Source: Deltaproteobacteria bacterium (GTDB lineage Bacteria; Desulfobacterota; Desulfobacteria; Desulfobacterales; Desulfosarcinaceae). Taken from it: 64,000 bases of DNA. Made by a program: the position numbers and the translations under genes. Below the pieces are notes generated by a model. It searched no databases. It was not told where the DNA came from and saw only the letters and a list, made by a program, of their open reading frames with translations. The stretch spans positions 136,569-200,568 of the forward strand of contig JAHLLR010000001.1 in assembly GCA_020444075.1 (NCBI GenBank), written 5' to 3'. The first letter of the stretch is position 1; each line of letters begins with the position of its first letter. Shown one piece after another: positions 18,080-28,151 of this stretch.

Positions 18080-18121
18080 GCGCGATGGCTGTACGTGAAC
18101 TGCCAGCGCGCTCATGCCAGC
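18070..18121. repeat. 15-bp stem hairpin spanning the kinase stop codon
   Basis: GCTGGCATGAGCGCG (18070-18084) pairs perfectly with 18107-18121. The 22-base loop can form a further TGGC/GCCA stem. The hairpin includes the TGA of the hybrid kinase gene. No T run follows, so it is not a classical intrinsic terminator; it may protect the 3' end of the mRNA or terminate with a factor. Confidence 0.6.
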
Positions 18122-18195
18122 GGCATTGAACGTCGTGTGGCAATGAAGCAGCGTCATGTCAGGTCGGATAACATTGAGAAAAAAGGATTTGCACG

Positions 18196-18849
18196 ATGCC
18201 CCCATCAATCAAGGACAAAGTCAAGGCATTGGAAAAAACGAATCGCCTGATCACCGACAACCTGGTCGATGCCGTCTGGGTGATCGATGCCGAAACACTG
18301 AAATACGAATATATCACCCCCTCCATTCAAAAAATAAGCGGATATTCCTCTGAAGCACTCATCGATACGGTCGTTTTTGACCGTCTGACCCCGGAATCCT
18401 CGGAATACATGAAAGCGGTGTTATTCGAAGGATTGAAAGAGCATGAAACAGGCCAACAGGATTCACGGTCGATAGAACTGGAACTCGTGCGTAAAAGCGG
18501 CGACACCTATTGGGTCGAGGTCAGGGCAAAGCTGGCTAAAGAATATGGTGGCCGGCCTAAAATCATCGGTATTACACGGGATATCACGACCCGTAAGCGA
18601 GCCGAAGTGCAATTGGAAAGGCTGAATCAGGAACTGCTCGCGGCCTTGGCGGACAAGGACCAGTTATTGAAGGAGATAAAGGTTCTGCACAAATTGCTGC
18701 CGATCTGCAGCGGCTGCAGAAGAATCCGGGATGACGAAGGGAAATGGTGGCCCCTGGAAGAATATGTCAGGGTCCATACGGATTCCGATTTCACCCATAC
18801 CATATGCCCGGATTGTAAAGACATCTACTATCCTGACATCAAAAAATAA
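18196..18849 (+). CDS. PAS domain protein with C-terminal Cys-rich module
   Basis: A 217-residue cytosolic protein: a PAS domain (~15-140, with YEYITPSIQKISGYS and the PAC end IIGITRDITTRKRAE), a coiled coil (~135-165), then a short Cys-rich module, LLPICSGCRRIRDDEGKWW ... ICPDCKDIYYPD. This CxxC ... CxxC tail is a recurrent module in sensor proteins of Desulfobacterota and probably binds zinc or another metal; its role is not established. There is no kinase or DNA-binding domain, so it may act on the preceding hybrid kinase by protein contact. Confidence 0.85.
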   Translation: MPPSIKDKVKALEKTNRLITDNLVDAVWVIDAETLKYEYITPSIQKISGYSSEALIDTVVFDRLTPESSEYMKAVLFEGLKEHETGQQDSRSIELELVRKSGDTYWVEVRAKLAKEYGGRPKIIGITRDITTRKRAEVQLERLNQELLAALADKDQLLKEIKVLHKLLPICSGCRRIRDDEGKWWPLEEYVRVHTDSDFTHTICPDCKDIYYPDIKK

Positions 18850-19083
18850 TCCCGACCTGCCGCGCCGCCGTTGCCAGCCGCGGTAACCGCATGCGTACGC
18901 GTCCGGGTTGCCCCGTATTGTCACCCACCTGTTCATTTCACGTGCGCTCATCTTCGCATACCCACTCTCGACATTTCATCCATTACCGTGTATTAGCAAC
19001 CGGAAGTTTGGCGGCAAGGTGCGGTCTCCAGCCCCTGCCTGACCGGCTTCTGACTTCTGACTTCTTGTACCGATGAGGCGCAC

Positions 19084-20904
19084 ATGAACCAGGCCGTAAA
19101 AAAAGAACTCATGATGGGCAACGAAGCCATTGCCCGTGGATTGATTGAAAACGGCTGCCGCATCGCGACGGCCTATCCGGGAACGCCGGCTTCGGAGATT
19201 CTCTCCTCGATCGCCGCTTATCAAAAGCGGTTTGACATCGATATGCACACCCAGTGGGCGGTAAATGAAAAAGTGGCCCTGGAGATCGCCTACGCCGGCT
19301 GCCAGACCGGTTTGCGAACGGCCGTCGCTATGAAACAGGTGGGGCTCAACGTGGCCTCGGACCCCCTGATGAGTGCGGCGTATATGGGCACGGCCGGCGG
19401 ATTCGTGGTCATCAGCGCCGACGACCCCGGCCCGCACTCCTCCCAGACCGAGCAGGACAGCCGCATGATGGCCATGATGGCCAAGATCCCCGTATTGGAT
19501 CCAGACTCGCCGCATCAGGCCAGGGAGATGGTCGGTATGGCCTACACCCTTTCCGAAGCCTTCAAGACGCCGGTGATGCTGCGTCCCACCACCCGGGTGT
19601 GCCACTCCCGCCAGGACGTACGGCCCGGTGAAATCTCCCCGCTGACCGGAAAACCGGACTTTAAGAAAGATCCCTCCCGTTGGGCGGCAACACCCAAATT
19701 CCGCTACCAGCTGCATCTCGAACTGGAGGAAAAACTCTCCCGCATGGCGGAATATCCGGCCACCGCACCGGTGTTGCACAACCCGCAGGCGAAAGGCCGG
19801 AGGGCCGTGGTCGCCAGCGGTGTGGCTGCCGCCTACACGGCCGAAGCGCTGAACGACCTTGGCTTGGGGGACCGCCTGCCGTTTTATCAGGTGCTGCAGC
19901 CTTTCCCCCTGCACACCGCTTTCATACGCCGGCTGCTGACGGACTATGACGATGTGCTGATCGTGGAAGAGACCACCGGTGTCATCGAAATGCAATTGGC
20001 CGACCGCTCCCGCATCCAAGGCAAGCTGAGCGGTGTGGTCCCGCGGGTGGGCGAGCTGCTGCCCGAGAAAATCATGTCCCTGCTGGCCGATTTTACCGGC
20101 CTTGAGATCGACCTGCCGGCGCTGACCCAGGCCCCGGGACGCCGGCCGACCCTGTGCGCGGGCTGTCCGCACCGGGCCAGCTTTTTTGCCATCAAGAAGG
20201 CGGCGCCGCGGGGTATTTATACCAGCGACATTGGCTGCTACACCCTGGGGCTCAATCTCAAGGCGGTCGACACCGTCCTGTGCATGGGCGCGGCCATCAG
20301 CCAGGCCGCCGGATTTTACCATGCTTACCGATACGAGGAAAAAAGGCCCGATATCGTGGCCACCATCGGCGATTCCACCTTCTTTCATGCCGGCGTGCCG
20401 GCCCTCGTCGACGCGGTGAACCAGAACGTGCGGTTCGTCCTGGTGATCCTGGACAACCGCACCACGGCCATGACCGGCAGCCAACCCACGCCGGCCACAG
20501 GCAAAAGCGCTACCGGGCAAACCCTGGTCAAAGTGGATATGGAAACCCTGGTCAAGGGCTGCGGCGTGAAATTTTTAGAGGTCGGCGATCCCTATGATAC
20601 CAACGGGTTCATTGCAACGGTCAAGGCCGCGGTGGCCTTCAGCCGCAGCGAGGGACCCGCAGTGGTCATCGCCCGGCACCCCTGCATCATCGACCTGGCC
20701 CGCCAGGGAAAGGCCACCGACCCGATCGAGGTCATGGTAACCGGGGACTGCGACGGATGCGGGTTCTGCCTTCAACACTTCGAGTGCCCCGCACTGATTG
20801 CCGTGGACGACGGCCAGCGAACGGCCGTTGATCCCCTCGCCTGCAACGGATGCGGTGTGTGTCTGGACATCTGTCCCAAGGGGGCGATCATTAAAAAAGC
20901 ATAG
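19084..20904 (+). CDS. iorA: indolepyruvate:ferredoxin oxidoreductase, alpha subunit
   Basis: A 606-residue cytosolic enzyme subunit that decarboxylates arylpyruvates (from Trp, Phe, Tyr) to arylacetyl-CoA, reducing ferredoxin. The N-terminal pyruvate-oxidoreductase domain starts MGNEAIARGLIENGCRIATA and has TAYPGTPASEI. The thiamine-diphosphate domain (~340-520) contains CAGCPHRASF, IGCYTLG and ATIGDSTFFHAGV with LDNRTTAMTG. Two [4Fe-4S] motifs close the protein: CDGCGFCLQHFEC and CNGCGVCLDIC. It pairs with iorB 104 bases downstream. Confidence 0.97.
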   Translation: MNQAVKKELMMGNEAIARGLIENGCRIATAYPGTPASEILSSIAAYQKRFDIDMHTQWAVNEKVALEIAYAGCQTGLRTAVAMKQVGLNVASDPLMSAAYMGTAGGFVVISADDPGPHSSQTEQDSRMMAMMAKIPVLDPDSPHQAREMVGMAYTLSEAFKTPVMLRPTTRVCHSRQDVRPGEISPLTGKPDFKKDPSRWAATPKFRYQLHLELEEKLSRMAEYPATAPVLHNPQAKGRRAVVASGVAAAYTAEALNDLGLGDRLPFYQVLQPFPLHTAFIRRLLTDYDDVLIVEETTGVIEMQLADRSRIQGKLSGVVPRVGELLPEKIMSLLADFTGLEIDLPALTQAPGRRPTLCAGCPHRASFFAIKKAAPRGIYTSDIGCYTLGLNLKAVDTVLCMGAAISQAAGFYHAYRYEEKRPDIVATIGDSTFFHAGVPALVDAVNQNVRFVLVILDNRTTAMTGSQPTPATGKSATGQTLVKVDMETLVKGCGVKFLEVGDPYDTNGFIATVKAAVAFSRSEGPAVVIARHPCIIDLARQGKATDPIEVMVTGDCDGCGFCLQHFECPALIAVDDGQRTAVDPLACNGCGVCLDICPKGAIIKKA

Positions 20905-21008
20905 CTCTATGGTTTTCGTTCACTGCTCACCGTTCACGGATCACGGTTTCCCCTTCACGGCCCCTAAGCAGCCGAACCAACAATTGAAACTGCAGGTTGA
21001 GAAAGTCA

Positions 21009-21581
21009 ATGCAAAGCAAATCCCATTATCAGATTGTAATCAGTGGCGTGGGCGGACAGGGGGTATTGTTTATTACCCGGCTGCTGGCCGAAGCGGCTAT
21101 CGAAAAAGGCTTGCCCGTTTTTACGTCGGAAACCCACGGCATGGCCCAGCGGGGCGGCACGGTGATCTCGCATCTCAAGGTCGGTGAATTTGCCAGCCCG
21201 CTGATCAGCCCGGGCCAAGCCGACGGCCTGATAGCCCTCAAGGCCGAAAGCCTGGACCAGCACGGCGGCTATCTCAAGCCGGGGGGGTGGGCCGCGGTTA
21301 ACGTCCCTGCGCCATTGACGATGCCGGCAGCGGCAACACCGTTCTATCTCGATGCAGACCGGCTGGCCCGGGAAATGGACAACCCCCGATCCGTGAATCT
21401 CATCATGCTGGGATTTACCCTTTCCAGCGCCCAACGGGGAGGCTTCGGCCACGGATCGCTCCATTGTTCCCTCAATGATATCGAAGCCGTTCTGGAAAAC
21501 CGCCTGAAGGGCAAAACGAACCGGCTGCAGTCGTCCCTCCGGGCGCTCAAGGCCGGGGCCGACAGCACCACAGCGACCTGA
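21009..21581 (+). CDS. iorB: indolepyruvate:ferredoxin oxidoreductase, beta subunit
   Basis: A 190-residue subunit with the gamma-type POR domain: VISGVGGQGVLFITRLLAEAA near the N terminus and SETHGMAQRGGTVISHLKVG, both diagnostic. It completes the IorAB heterodimer. The ATG at 21009 is preferred; an in-frame TTG four codons upstream is possible. The spacer from iorA carries TTCACGG-type degenerate repeats rather than a promoter-like pattern, so the genes are probably co-transcribed. Confidence 0.95.
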   Translation: MQSKSHYQIVISGVGGQGVLFITRLLAEAAIEKGLPVFTSETHGMAQRGGTVISHLKVGEFASPLISPGQADGLIALKAESLDQHGGYLKPGGWAAVNVPAPLTMPAAATPFYLDADRLAREMDNPRSVNLIMLGFTLSSAQRGGFGHGSLHCSLNDIEAVLENRLKGKTNRLQSSLRALKAGADSTTAT

Positions 21582-21849
21582 ACATCCGCTTCGGCAAACC
21601 GGTGCGAACCGAGGCGGGTGGTCATCCTTCACCCCGGAGATGCGGCCCGATTGTTCCTGCGTCCCAGGGTATTGCCGCCTTTACACCGGGCCGGATTTAA
21701 TCTAATCTGAGATACGTCACCCCGGGCCGGGGCATCCATTCCACGTTCACACCTCAGTGTTTCCAGGAGAATGCGCCCGTGGAGAATAAAATAGAGAAGG
21801 AAATGGGCCCGACCGAACCGGCCGACCTTTAAACAGAAGGACCGACGAC

Positions 21850-23019
21850 ATGGCAGATCAATCCGAAACCGAGGCTGCATCACTTCATGCCATCATTGCC
21901 GACAATGAAGCCTGGCTGATTGACCGGATCATTCTTTACGCCAAACGCCAAGGATACACCCGATATACATCCACCCTGCGGGAAGCATGGCGGCAATCCA
22001 TCGCCGGGCTCTCGGCTCCCATCCTTACCGTCCTGGAAAAGGGCATGCCCGATGTGGAACTGGGACCCGATGAAAACTTCACCGCCGACCCGTTAGCCGG
22101 CTTCGGCATCACCGAGGCCAATCGCCATTTTGAACGGGGGGTCAATCCGGGCATGTTTCTGGGGCTGATGAAATACTACCGCCAGAGCTACCTGGACCTG
22201 ATCGATGAACATTCGCCGGACCCGGCAAGCAGGCGCCGCTTTGCCCTCACCCTGAATCGTTTTTTTGACCGCATCGAAATCGGCTTGATGACCGCTTGGA
22301 TTGCACCGGATAAAAATGATTCAATAGCCGATCTCCAGCGTGCTAACCGAAGGATCACCAACGAAAAAAACAAGTATCTGACCATCTTCGAAAGCTTTCA
22401 ATCACCGGTGGCGGTGTTTGATCGAAACCGGCGCATCGACACCATGAACCACGCCTGGTCAACCCTTTTCGGTGGTGCTGCGGTGCCGGGCGCCGATTAT
22501 TACGATGACACACGAATCAATGCGCCGGTGGAATGGCTCTCCACAGAAATAGACCGGTTCGTCGCCAGTGGAAAGGCCGAAGAAACGATTGAAAAATTGG
22601 TGCAGACGGCTCTGGGCAGTCGACACCTGTCCATCAAGATTAAACGAAAGCTCGATGTCAGTGAAGAGTTCAGCGGTTGTGTGGTCATTCTCGACGATGT
22701 GACCGAACAGAGGCAGGCCGAATCGGCCCTTCAGGAAACCACCCGGAACAGCGAACGCCTCCAGGGGGCGCTGGAACTGGCCGGTGCCGTCTGCCATGAT
22801 TTGAATCAGCCGCTCATGGCCATCACCGGTTATGCGGAGCTGGTCCTGATGGACTGCCCCGAGGATGCCCCCTATCGCGACAAACTCAAAAAAATTGTAG
22901 AGCACGTCGCCAAGGTGGGAGCCATCACGAAAAAACTGATGCATGTCACCCGCTATGAGACTAAACCCTATCTGGACCAGCAGATCATCGACATCGAAAA
23001 AGCCTCCGGTGTTTCATGA
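21850..23019 (+). CDS. RsbRD-like/PAS sensor with HisKA domain but no ATPase domain
   Basis: A 389-residue cytosolic protein. Residues ~1-150 form a helical sensor region resembling the N-terminal domain of RsbR/RsbRD-type stress regulators; a PAS domain follows (~170-300, ending GCVVILDDVTEQRQ). The dimerisation/phospho-acceptor helix is complete, with His316 in AVCHDLNQPLMAITGYAEL. The protein then ends after 74 residues (HVTRYETKPYLDQQ); no N, G1 or G2 box of a HATPase domain is present, nor in other frames downstream. It must be phosphorylated by another kinase, or act as a non-enzymatic sensor. Confidence 0.85.
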   Translation: MADQSETEAASLHAIIADNEAWLIDRIILYAKRQGYTRYTSTLREAWRQSIAGLSAPILTVLEKGMPDVELGPDENFTADPLAGFGITEANRHFERGVNPGMFLGLMKYYRQSYLDLIDEHSPDPASRRRFALTLNRFFDRIEIGLMTAWIAPDKNDSIADLQRANRRITNEKNKYLTIFESFQSPVAVFDRNRRIDTMNHAWSTLFGGAAVPGADYYDDTRINAPVEWLSTEIDRFVASGKAEETIEKLVQTALGSRHLSIKIKRKLDVSEEFSGCVVILDDVTEQRQAESALQETTRNSERLQGALELAGAVCHDLNQPLMAITGYAELVLMDCPEDAPYRDKLKKIVEHVAKVGAITKKLMHVTRYETKPYLDQQIIDIEKASGVS

Positions 23020-23169
23020 GGGTTCAACCCGGACGCCCGCTACGCGGCGATGAAGCCCCCGGTTGCCGCTGCTTTTCCGGGACGCCTGCCGACGGACCAT
23101 CTTGATACTTTCCGGAAAATCCATTACATCTGCTTTGATGAGAACCTTTGTGAAGGATGAGGAATTACC

Positions 23170-23646
23170 ATGTTCACCGCCCATGATATTCTCGACATTG
23201 CCATCCGGCTGGAAAACAATGGTGAGAAAACCTACCGGGATGCCCGGCAGCATACGCCGGATGAAGAATTAAAAACTCTCCTGACCTGGATCGCCCGGGA
23301 AGAGCACGATCACGCCCGCTGGTTTACCGAATTAAAAAACCGATTGACGCAGGGCGAGGATCATCACCTGATGGCGGATCTGAGCCGGGCGTTGGTTGAG
23401 GATGTGATCCAGGGCCAGGCATTTTCCCTGCAGGAGGTGGATTTTGAAACCATCGACACCCCCGACAAGATGATCCGCACCTTTATCGGCTTCGAAGACG
23501 ACACCATCGCGTTTTATGAGGTCCTGAAGACCTTCATCGACGATCCGGAGGCGGTGAGCCAGCTGGAGCAGATCATACTGGAGGAAAAAAAACATATCTC
23601 TTCTTTCAGGAAAATGTTGTCTGTAAACCATGGGGCCACAACGTAA
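23170..23646 (+). CDS. ferritin-like diiron protein
   Basis: A 158-residue helical-bundle protein of the rubrerythrin/ferritin-like superfamily. Candidate iron ligands are in IRLENNGEKTYRDA (helix 1), REEHDHARWF (helix 2), GFEDDTIAFYE (helix 3) and LEEKKHISSF (helix 4). It has no rubredoxin domain. A role in peroxide or iron stress is likely, as for the gene at 2849-3310; the two are not near-identical. Confidence 0.82.
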   Translation: MFTAHDILDIAIRLENNGEKTYRDARQHTPDEELKTLLTWIAREEHDHARWFTELKNRLTQGEDHHLMADLSRALVEDVIQGQAFSLQEVDFETIDTPDKMIRTFIGFEDDTIAFYEVLKTFIDDPEAVSQLEQIILEEKKHISSFRKMLSVNHGATT

Positions 23647-24077
23647 AAACCGTATGGAACTTCCGATGCAGGATCAATTGGTTGTTTTTTTCAAAACCCT
23701 TTTGCTCCCCACGGCCTCCTGCATGGCTTTTACTGCCGGACGGAATTCCCTGGAATTGAAAAACCGCTCGAATCTTCTCCCAATATTCCCACCATTGTAT
23801 CCCTCAAAGGTTTCGAGAAAATCAGCATCGTCATTGACACCAACCTGATCATTTCATGTGGGCCGGCTTGTCAAAACAGGCATGTTGGTATAAAGAAGTT
23901 CTCTGTTTACAATGAGGCGGACTCATCCTCCTGGCTTTGAAAAACGGCAAGGAACTTCCTCTTTTGAAAAGGGTATGGAAACTCCTCGCTGCAAAACATG
24001 AGCTTGGAAAAACGGTTTTTGTAACGCACCCTGGTATATGCTGATCCGAAAAGTTGACCTGAACGCTGGGAGGAGAA
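23647..24077. other. 431-bp intergenic region, possible gene remnant
   Basis: No convincing gene. On the plus strand a stop-to-stop frame (23647-23938) without ATG reads partly like protein, including GFEKISIVIDTNLIISCG, which loosely resembles the first strand of PIN-domain proteins. It lacks a ribosome site. The stretch before 24078 should contain the promoter and the GGGAGGAG ribosome site of the surface protein. Confidence 0.3.
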
Positions 24078-27000
24078 ATGCAACAGCAAACCGTCCGGAA
24101 AACCATGAAATACGTAATTGCTCTTTGCTGGCTGTCACTTTCTGTCGCCGGAAACCTTTTTGCAGAGACACCGCAATCTGTCCAGGTCACGGGAAACAAC
24201 CTTGTTCCCGATGTCACTGGCACCTATGAAAAACACGGAACGCACGGATCTTTCGGGCATGATTACTGGGTCCGTGACGACGGAGCCTATTTTATCTATT
24301 CCGATGAATACGGTGGTGAAGGATACTGGAATATCGATGTCGATCTGAACGATGATGACGAAGTTTATTTCTACAGCGATCAGGATTTGTCCGACCCGAT
24401 TCCATTCGCCGATCTGGTTTCCCCCGACATGGTGGGTTCCGACTGGACGCCTTTGGATGGGACCGGGTCTCCGACCGTGTCGATTGGCGGAGTTGATTTC
24501 CCTGAAATTAATGTGACCGGCAACGCTACCAATATCGATAGCGGAGATGACACACCGACATTTGCCGACCATACCCAGTTCGGTTCCGCCAATATTTCAT
24601 CAGGAACGACAGCGCGAACATTTACCATACAAAACAACGGATCTTCGGCTCTAACCGTCAGCGGTGTATCCATCATCGGAGAAAACAGCTCCGATTTCTC
24701 AATAACCGCATCACCGGCGGCGTCGGTTGCGTCTTCCAGTTCCACGTCTTTTGCCGTCACCTTCAATCCGTCCGCTGTCGGCAACCGGAATGCAACCATT
24801 ACCATTGCCAATAACGATGCCGATGAAGGCAGTTATTCCTTCGATATCCGGGGGTACGGATTCACGCCCGGGGACGTCACGGTGTCAAACATCGACAATC
24901 CGGCGGCCGCCAACGGAACCTATCTCCATCAGGGCGTCATCTATGAATGCCAGTATTGGAAACACGCAACTGAGAACTATTGGATATTCAACGACGACTT
25001 CAGCGGGACACGCTATTGGAATTTGGATGCGGATACCGACGATACGGATGAAGACTGGTTTTTTTATATCGCTTCCGAAGGCGGGACACCCACCGGGCTC
25101 ACCGGATGGACGGCCAATGCAACTACGAGTGCCGATGGTGATCCGTTTATCTCCGTGGGGGCACCGATCCCCGAAATCAATGTTCAGGGCAACAGTGCAG
25201 ATATTGCCGACGACGATACCACGCCTTCCTTTAGCGATCACACCCATTTCGGTTCGGTGGATATCGCGTCCGGTTCGCGTGAAAGGACATATATCGTTCA
25301 CAACCAGGGAAACGCGACACTGAATTTATCAGGCGTGACCATCGGCGGGGCAGACGCTTCCGATTTCAGTTTGACCACGACACCGGCCGCAGCTGTTGCC
25401 GCTGCGGAATCCACGACCTTCGTCATTGCCTTCGCGCCGGCCGCAACCGGCACAAAATCGGCAACGGTTTCCATCGACAGCGACGACAGCGACGAAGGCA
25501 CATACACGTTCTCCATTCAAGGCGACGGCTTCACCCCCCGGGATCTGGTCGTTTCAACCATCACCGAGCCGGTGGCGGCAAACGGCACCTATGTTCATCA
25601 GGGAATCGTTAATGAGTTCCAGTATTGGAAACATGAATCGCTATCCTTCTATCTGTTCAATGATGACTTCAGCGGTACACGCTACTGGAATATAGATGTG
25701 GATACCGACGATACGGATGAGGACTACCTGTATTACAAAGAATCCGTTGCCGCGACGCCGGCAGGCCTGACCGGCTGGACGGCGCATGCCGATGTATCGG
25801 GTTCGCCGACGATAGCCGGTGCCGGTCCGGAGATGAGCGTCGAGGGCAACGGCAGCACCATTGCGGATGGCGATACGGCACCATCCATCACGGACCATAC
25901 GGATTTCGGAACGGTGGATGTTGCCTCAGCAACGTTATCACGCACCTTCACCATCCTGAATACCGGTACTGACCCACTGACTCTCAGCGGCACCCCCGTT
26001 GTGGCCATATCGGGAAGCAACGCCGCGGATTTCACGATAAGCCTGCCACCGGCAGGCACCGTGGCGGCGGCTGGGACAACGACGTTTACCGTTCGGTTCG
26101 ATCCATCGGCAATCGGGACCCGCATGGCTCAGGTCAGCATCGAGAATGACGATACTGACGAGAATCCCTATAATTTCAGCATTCAGGGAACCGGCGCCGC
26201 CGCCCCCGTGATCGACAACCTCTCCGGCGATACCCTGGCCTATGAGGAAGGCGACGGCGCCGTGGTGATTGACCAGGGAACGGCTGCGGGTGTAAGCGAC
26301 GCGGACAGCGTCGACTTCGACGGCGGAACACTGACCGTGGCCATCGGCGCAGGGAAGGATAACGCCGAAGACACCCTGTCCCTGTATACCGGTGGGACAG
26401 TGTCCATGGCCGGCACCGCCATGGGATCGAACCTGTCGGTGGACGGGACATTGATCGGTACTCTGGGGAGCACCATTGCCGCCGGAGAGGATCTGGTAGT
26501 GAATTTGAACAGCAGCGCCACTGCCGCCAATACGGCGACCTTGATTGCGGCCGTGACCTATGAGAACACGGATACGGCCACCCCTACCACCGGTGGGCGA
26601 ACCATCGATTTCATCTTGAGCGACGGAGACGGTACGACGTCGGCCACGTTCAGCGCCACGGTGACGGTAAGCGCCGTTAACGATGCGCCGCTAATCGTCA
26701 ACCAGGTCGCCCGCGGTCCCATTGAAACCTTTCCCCTGACCATCACCTTGAACGATCTGGTCGTCACCGACGTCGACAACACCTACCCTGACGATTTCAC
26801 CCTCACGGTCCAGGACGGTCCCGACTACGATCGTTCCGGCCCGACAATCACGGTTGCCGAAGATTATACCGGCTTTCTCACAGTCCCCGTCATTGTCAAT
26901 GACGGTACGGATAACAGCGCCGTTTTCAATCTATCCATCTATGCCGCGGAGGATCATGATAATGACGGCATGCCAACGGTCTGGGAGCAACAGAACGGCC

Positions 27001-28079
27001 TCGATCCCCTGGCGGACGATGCGGCCCTCAACCCCGACAACGATGGATTGACCAACCTGCAGGAGTATCGGACCGGGACCGACCCCCAGGCGGAAACGCC
27101 AGGTCCCGGCGTGGCGGTGCTCGTTTTACCGGATCACCTGGCGACCGGGCAAGCTCTCTCCCTGCCGCTGGAAACAGGCTACTCAGCCACGGGACTTGAA
27201 TCGCTTCATGCCCAAACCCGTTGGCAGATCTCCCTAAACCCGGATTTTTCAGGAGCGGCCGCCATACTCGATAGTACCTCCGAAAACCACAAAACCGGGA
27301 TAACGGTTCCACTCAGCGTTCTTGAACCCGGAACCCCTTACTACTGGCGGGTTGGCTATATCGATAGCGATGGGCTACTGTGGCCCTGGTCAGATTCGAG
27401 AATGTTTACGACCACACCAGACAGTGGCGACGGGAACAGCAACGGGCTTCCCGACGACCAGGAGGTCGCCGCGGGAACGACATCGGATCTGGACGCCGAT
27501 GGAAACGACGATCTCTCCCAGGCAGACATGCACTGTGTGGCGCTGGCCGACGGCTCCGGCTGGACCTGTCTCAAAGACACGGCAGCCAGTGCCGTCGAAG
27601 AATTTTACAGCATCGACAGCGATGTAATCACGGACACGGACGGCAGGCCGGACAACCTCCCCTTCGGCATGTTCGGATTCAGGCTGGCGGTGGCCCCCGG
27701 AGATTCGGTGACGGTGAGCAAATACTATTCAACCGCCCTGCCCGAGAATGTCTCCTGGTACAAGCATGACAGCATCAGCGGCTGGTTCGATTATTCGGGC
27801 TATGTGACCATTAGTGTCGACCGCCGGTCGGTGGCAATCGAACTTACCGACGGCGGGTATGGAGACGCGGACAGCGTTGCCAACGGGGTGATCGTCGATC
27901 CGTCCGGACCGGCGGGTGGTGATAATTCGGGTGTAAACGGACCACAGATCGGAAGTGGTGGGGGTGGCGGCGGCTGTTTTATCACCACAGTTTCGGGTGA
28001 TCACCTTGGTATGGGCGGGAGGGCATGCCGTTGGCTCATCAGTGTTGCCGGTCTATCAGCGGGGTGTGGATGTCAATGA
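24078..28079 (+). CDS. large secreted/surface repeat protein (choice-of-anchor D and U domains)
   Basis: A 1333-residue exported protein with a signal peptide (~10-33). Three choice-of-anchor-D/HYDIN-like beta domains (~135-265, ~360-490, ~580-705; each opening PEINV-x-GN and with an FTI-x-N core) alternate with three copies of a Trp/Tyr-rich module (GTYxHQG ... QYWKH ... [19 protein letters not shown]; first copy divergent). A beta domain with [10 protein letters not shown], a calcium-loop segment [14 protein letters not shown] ... [13 protein letters not shown], a fibronectin-like region and a choice-of-anchor-U domain follow. The end is a six-Gly run and Cys-Phe-Ile, a sorting-type signal, but the tail after it is short. 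A likely cell-surface adhesin or sheath protein. Confidence 0.85.
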   Translation: MQQQTVRKTMKYVIALCWLSLSVAGNLFAETPQSVQVTGNNLVPDVTGTYEKHGTHGSFGHDYWVRDDGAYFIYSDEYGGEGYWNIDVDLNDDDEVYFYSDQDLSDPIPFADLVSPDMVGSDWTPLDGTGSPTVSIGGVDFPEINVTGNATNIDSGDDTPTFADHTQFGSANISSGTTARTFTIQNNGSSALTVSGVSIIGENSSDFSITASPAASVASSSSTSFAVTFNPSAVGNRNATITIANNDADEGSYSFDIRGYGFTPGDVTVSNIDNPAAANGTYLHQGVIYECQYWKHATENYWIFNDDFSGTRYWNLDADTDDTDEDWFFYIASEGGTPTGLTGWTANATTSADGDPFISVGAPIPEINVQGNSADIADDDTTPSFSDHTHFGSVDIASGSRERTYIVHNQGNATLNLSGVTIGGADASDFSLTTTPAAAVAAAESTTFVIAFAPAATGTKSATVSIDSDDSDEGTYTFSIQGDGFTPRDLVVSTITEPVAANGTYVHQGIVNEFQYWKHESLSFYLFNDDFSGTRYWNIDVDTDDTDEDYLYYKESVAATPAGLTGWTAHADVSGSPTIAGAGPEMSVEGNGSTIADGDTAPSITDHTDFGTVDVASATLSRTFTILNTGTDPLTLSGTPVVAISGSNAADFTISLPPAGTVAAAGTTTFTVRFDPSAIGTRMAQVSIENDDTDENPYNFSIQGTGAAAPVIDNLSGDTLAYEEGDGAVVIDQGTAAGVSDADSVDFDGGTLTVAIGAGKDNAEDTLSLYTGGTVSMAGTAMGSNLSVDGTLIGTLGSTIAAGEDLVVNLNSSATAANTATLIAAVTYENTDTATPTTGGRTIDFILSDGDGTTSATFSATVTVSAVNDAPLIVNQVARGPIETFPLTITLNDLVVTDVDNTYPDDFTLTVQDGPDYDRSGPTITVAEDYTGFLTVPVIVNDGTDNSAVFNLSIYAAEDHDNDGMPTVWEQQNGLDPLADDAALNPDNDGLTNLQEYRTGTDPQAETPGPGVAVLVLPDHLATGQALSLPLETGYSATGLESLHAQTRWQISLNPDFSGAAAILDSTSENHKTGITVPLSVLEPGTPYYWRVGYIDSDGLLWPWSDSRMFTTTPDSGDGNSNGLPDDQEVAAGTTSDLDADGNDDLSQADMHCVALADGSGWTCLKDTAASAVEEFYSIDSDVITDTDGRPDNLPFGMFGFRLAVAPGDSVTVSKYYSTALPENVSWYKHDSISGWFDYSGYVTISVDRRSVAIELTDGGYGDADSVANGVIVDPSGPAGGDNSGVNGPQIGSGGGGGGCFITTVSGDHLGMGGRACRWLISVAGLSAGCGCQ

Positions 28080-28151
28080 AAAGTGTCTAACCGCTGATGC
28101 CTTAACAATTACGGTGTCGAATCCGTGGACACCGGTAATCGTCACATCCGC

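Noticed and set aside
16859..18208. 449-codon minus-strand frame antisense to the hybrid kinase
   Set aside because: Covers the HisKA, ATPase and receiver domains read on the other strand; no domain of its own.
18976..20520. 514-codon minus-strand frame antisense to iorA
   Set aside because: Antisense shadow of a clear gene with full IorA motifs; no ribosome site or domain.
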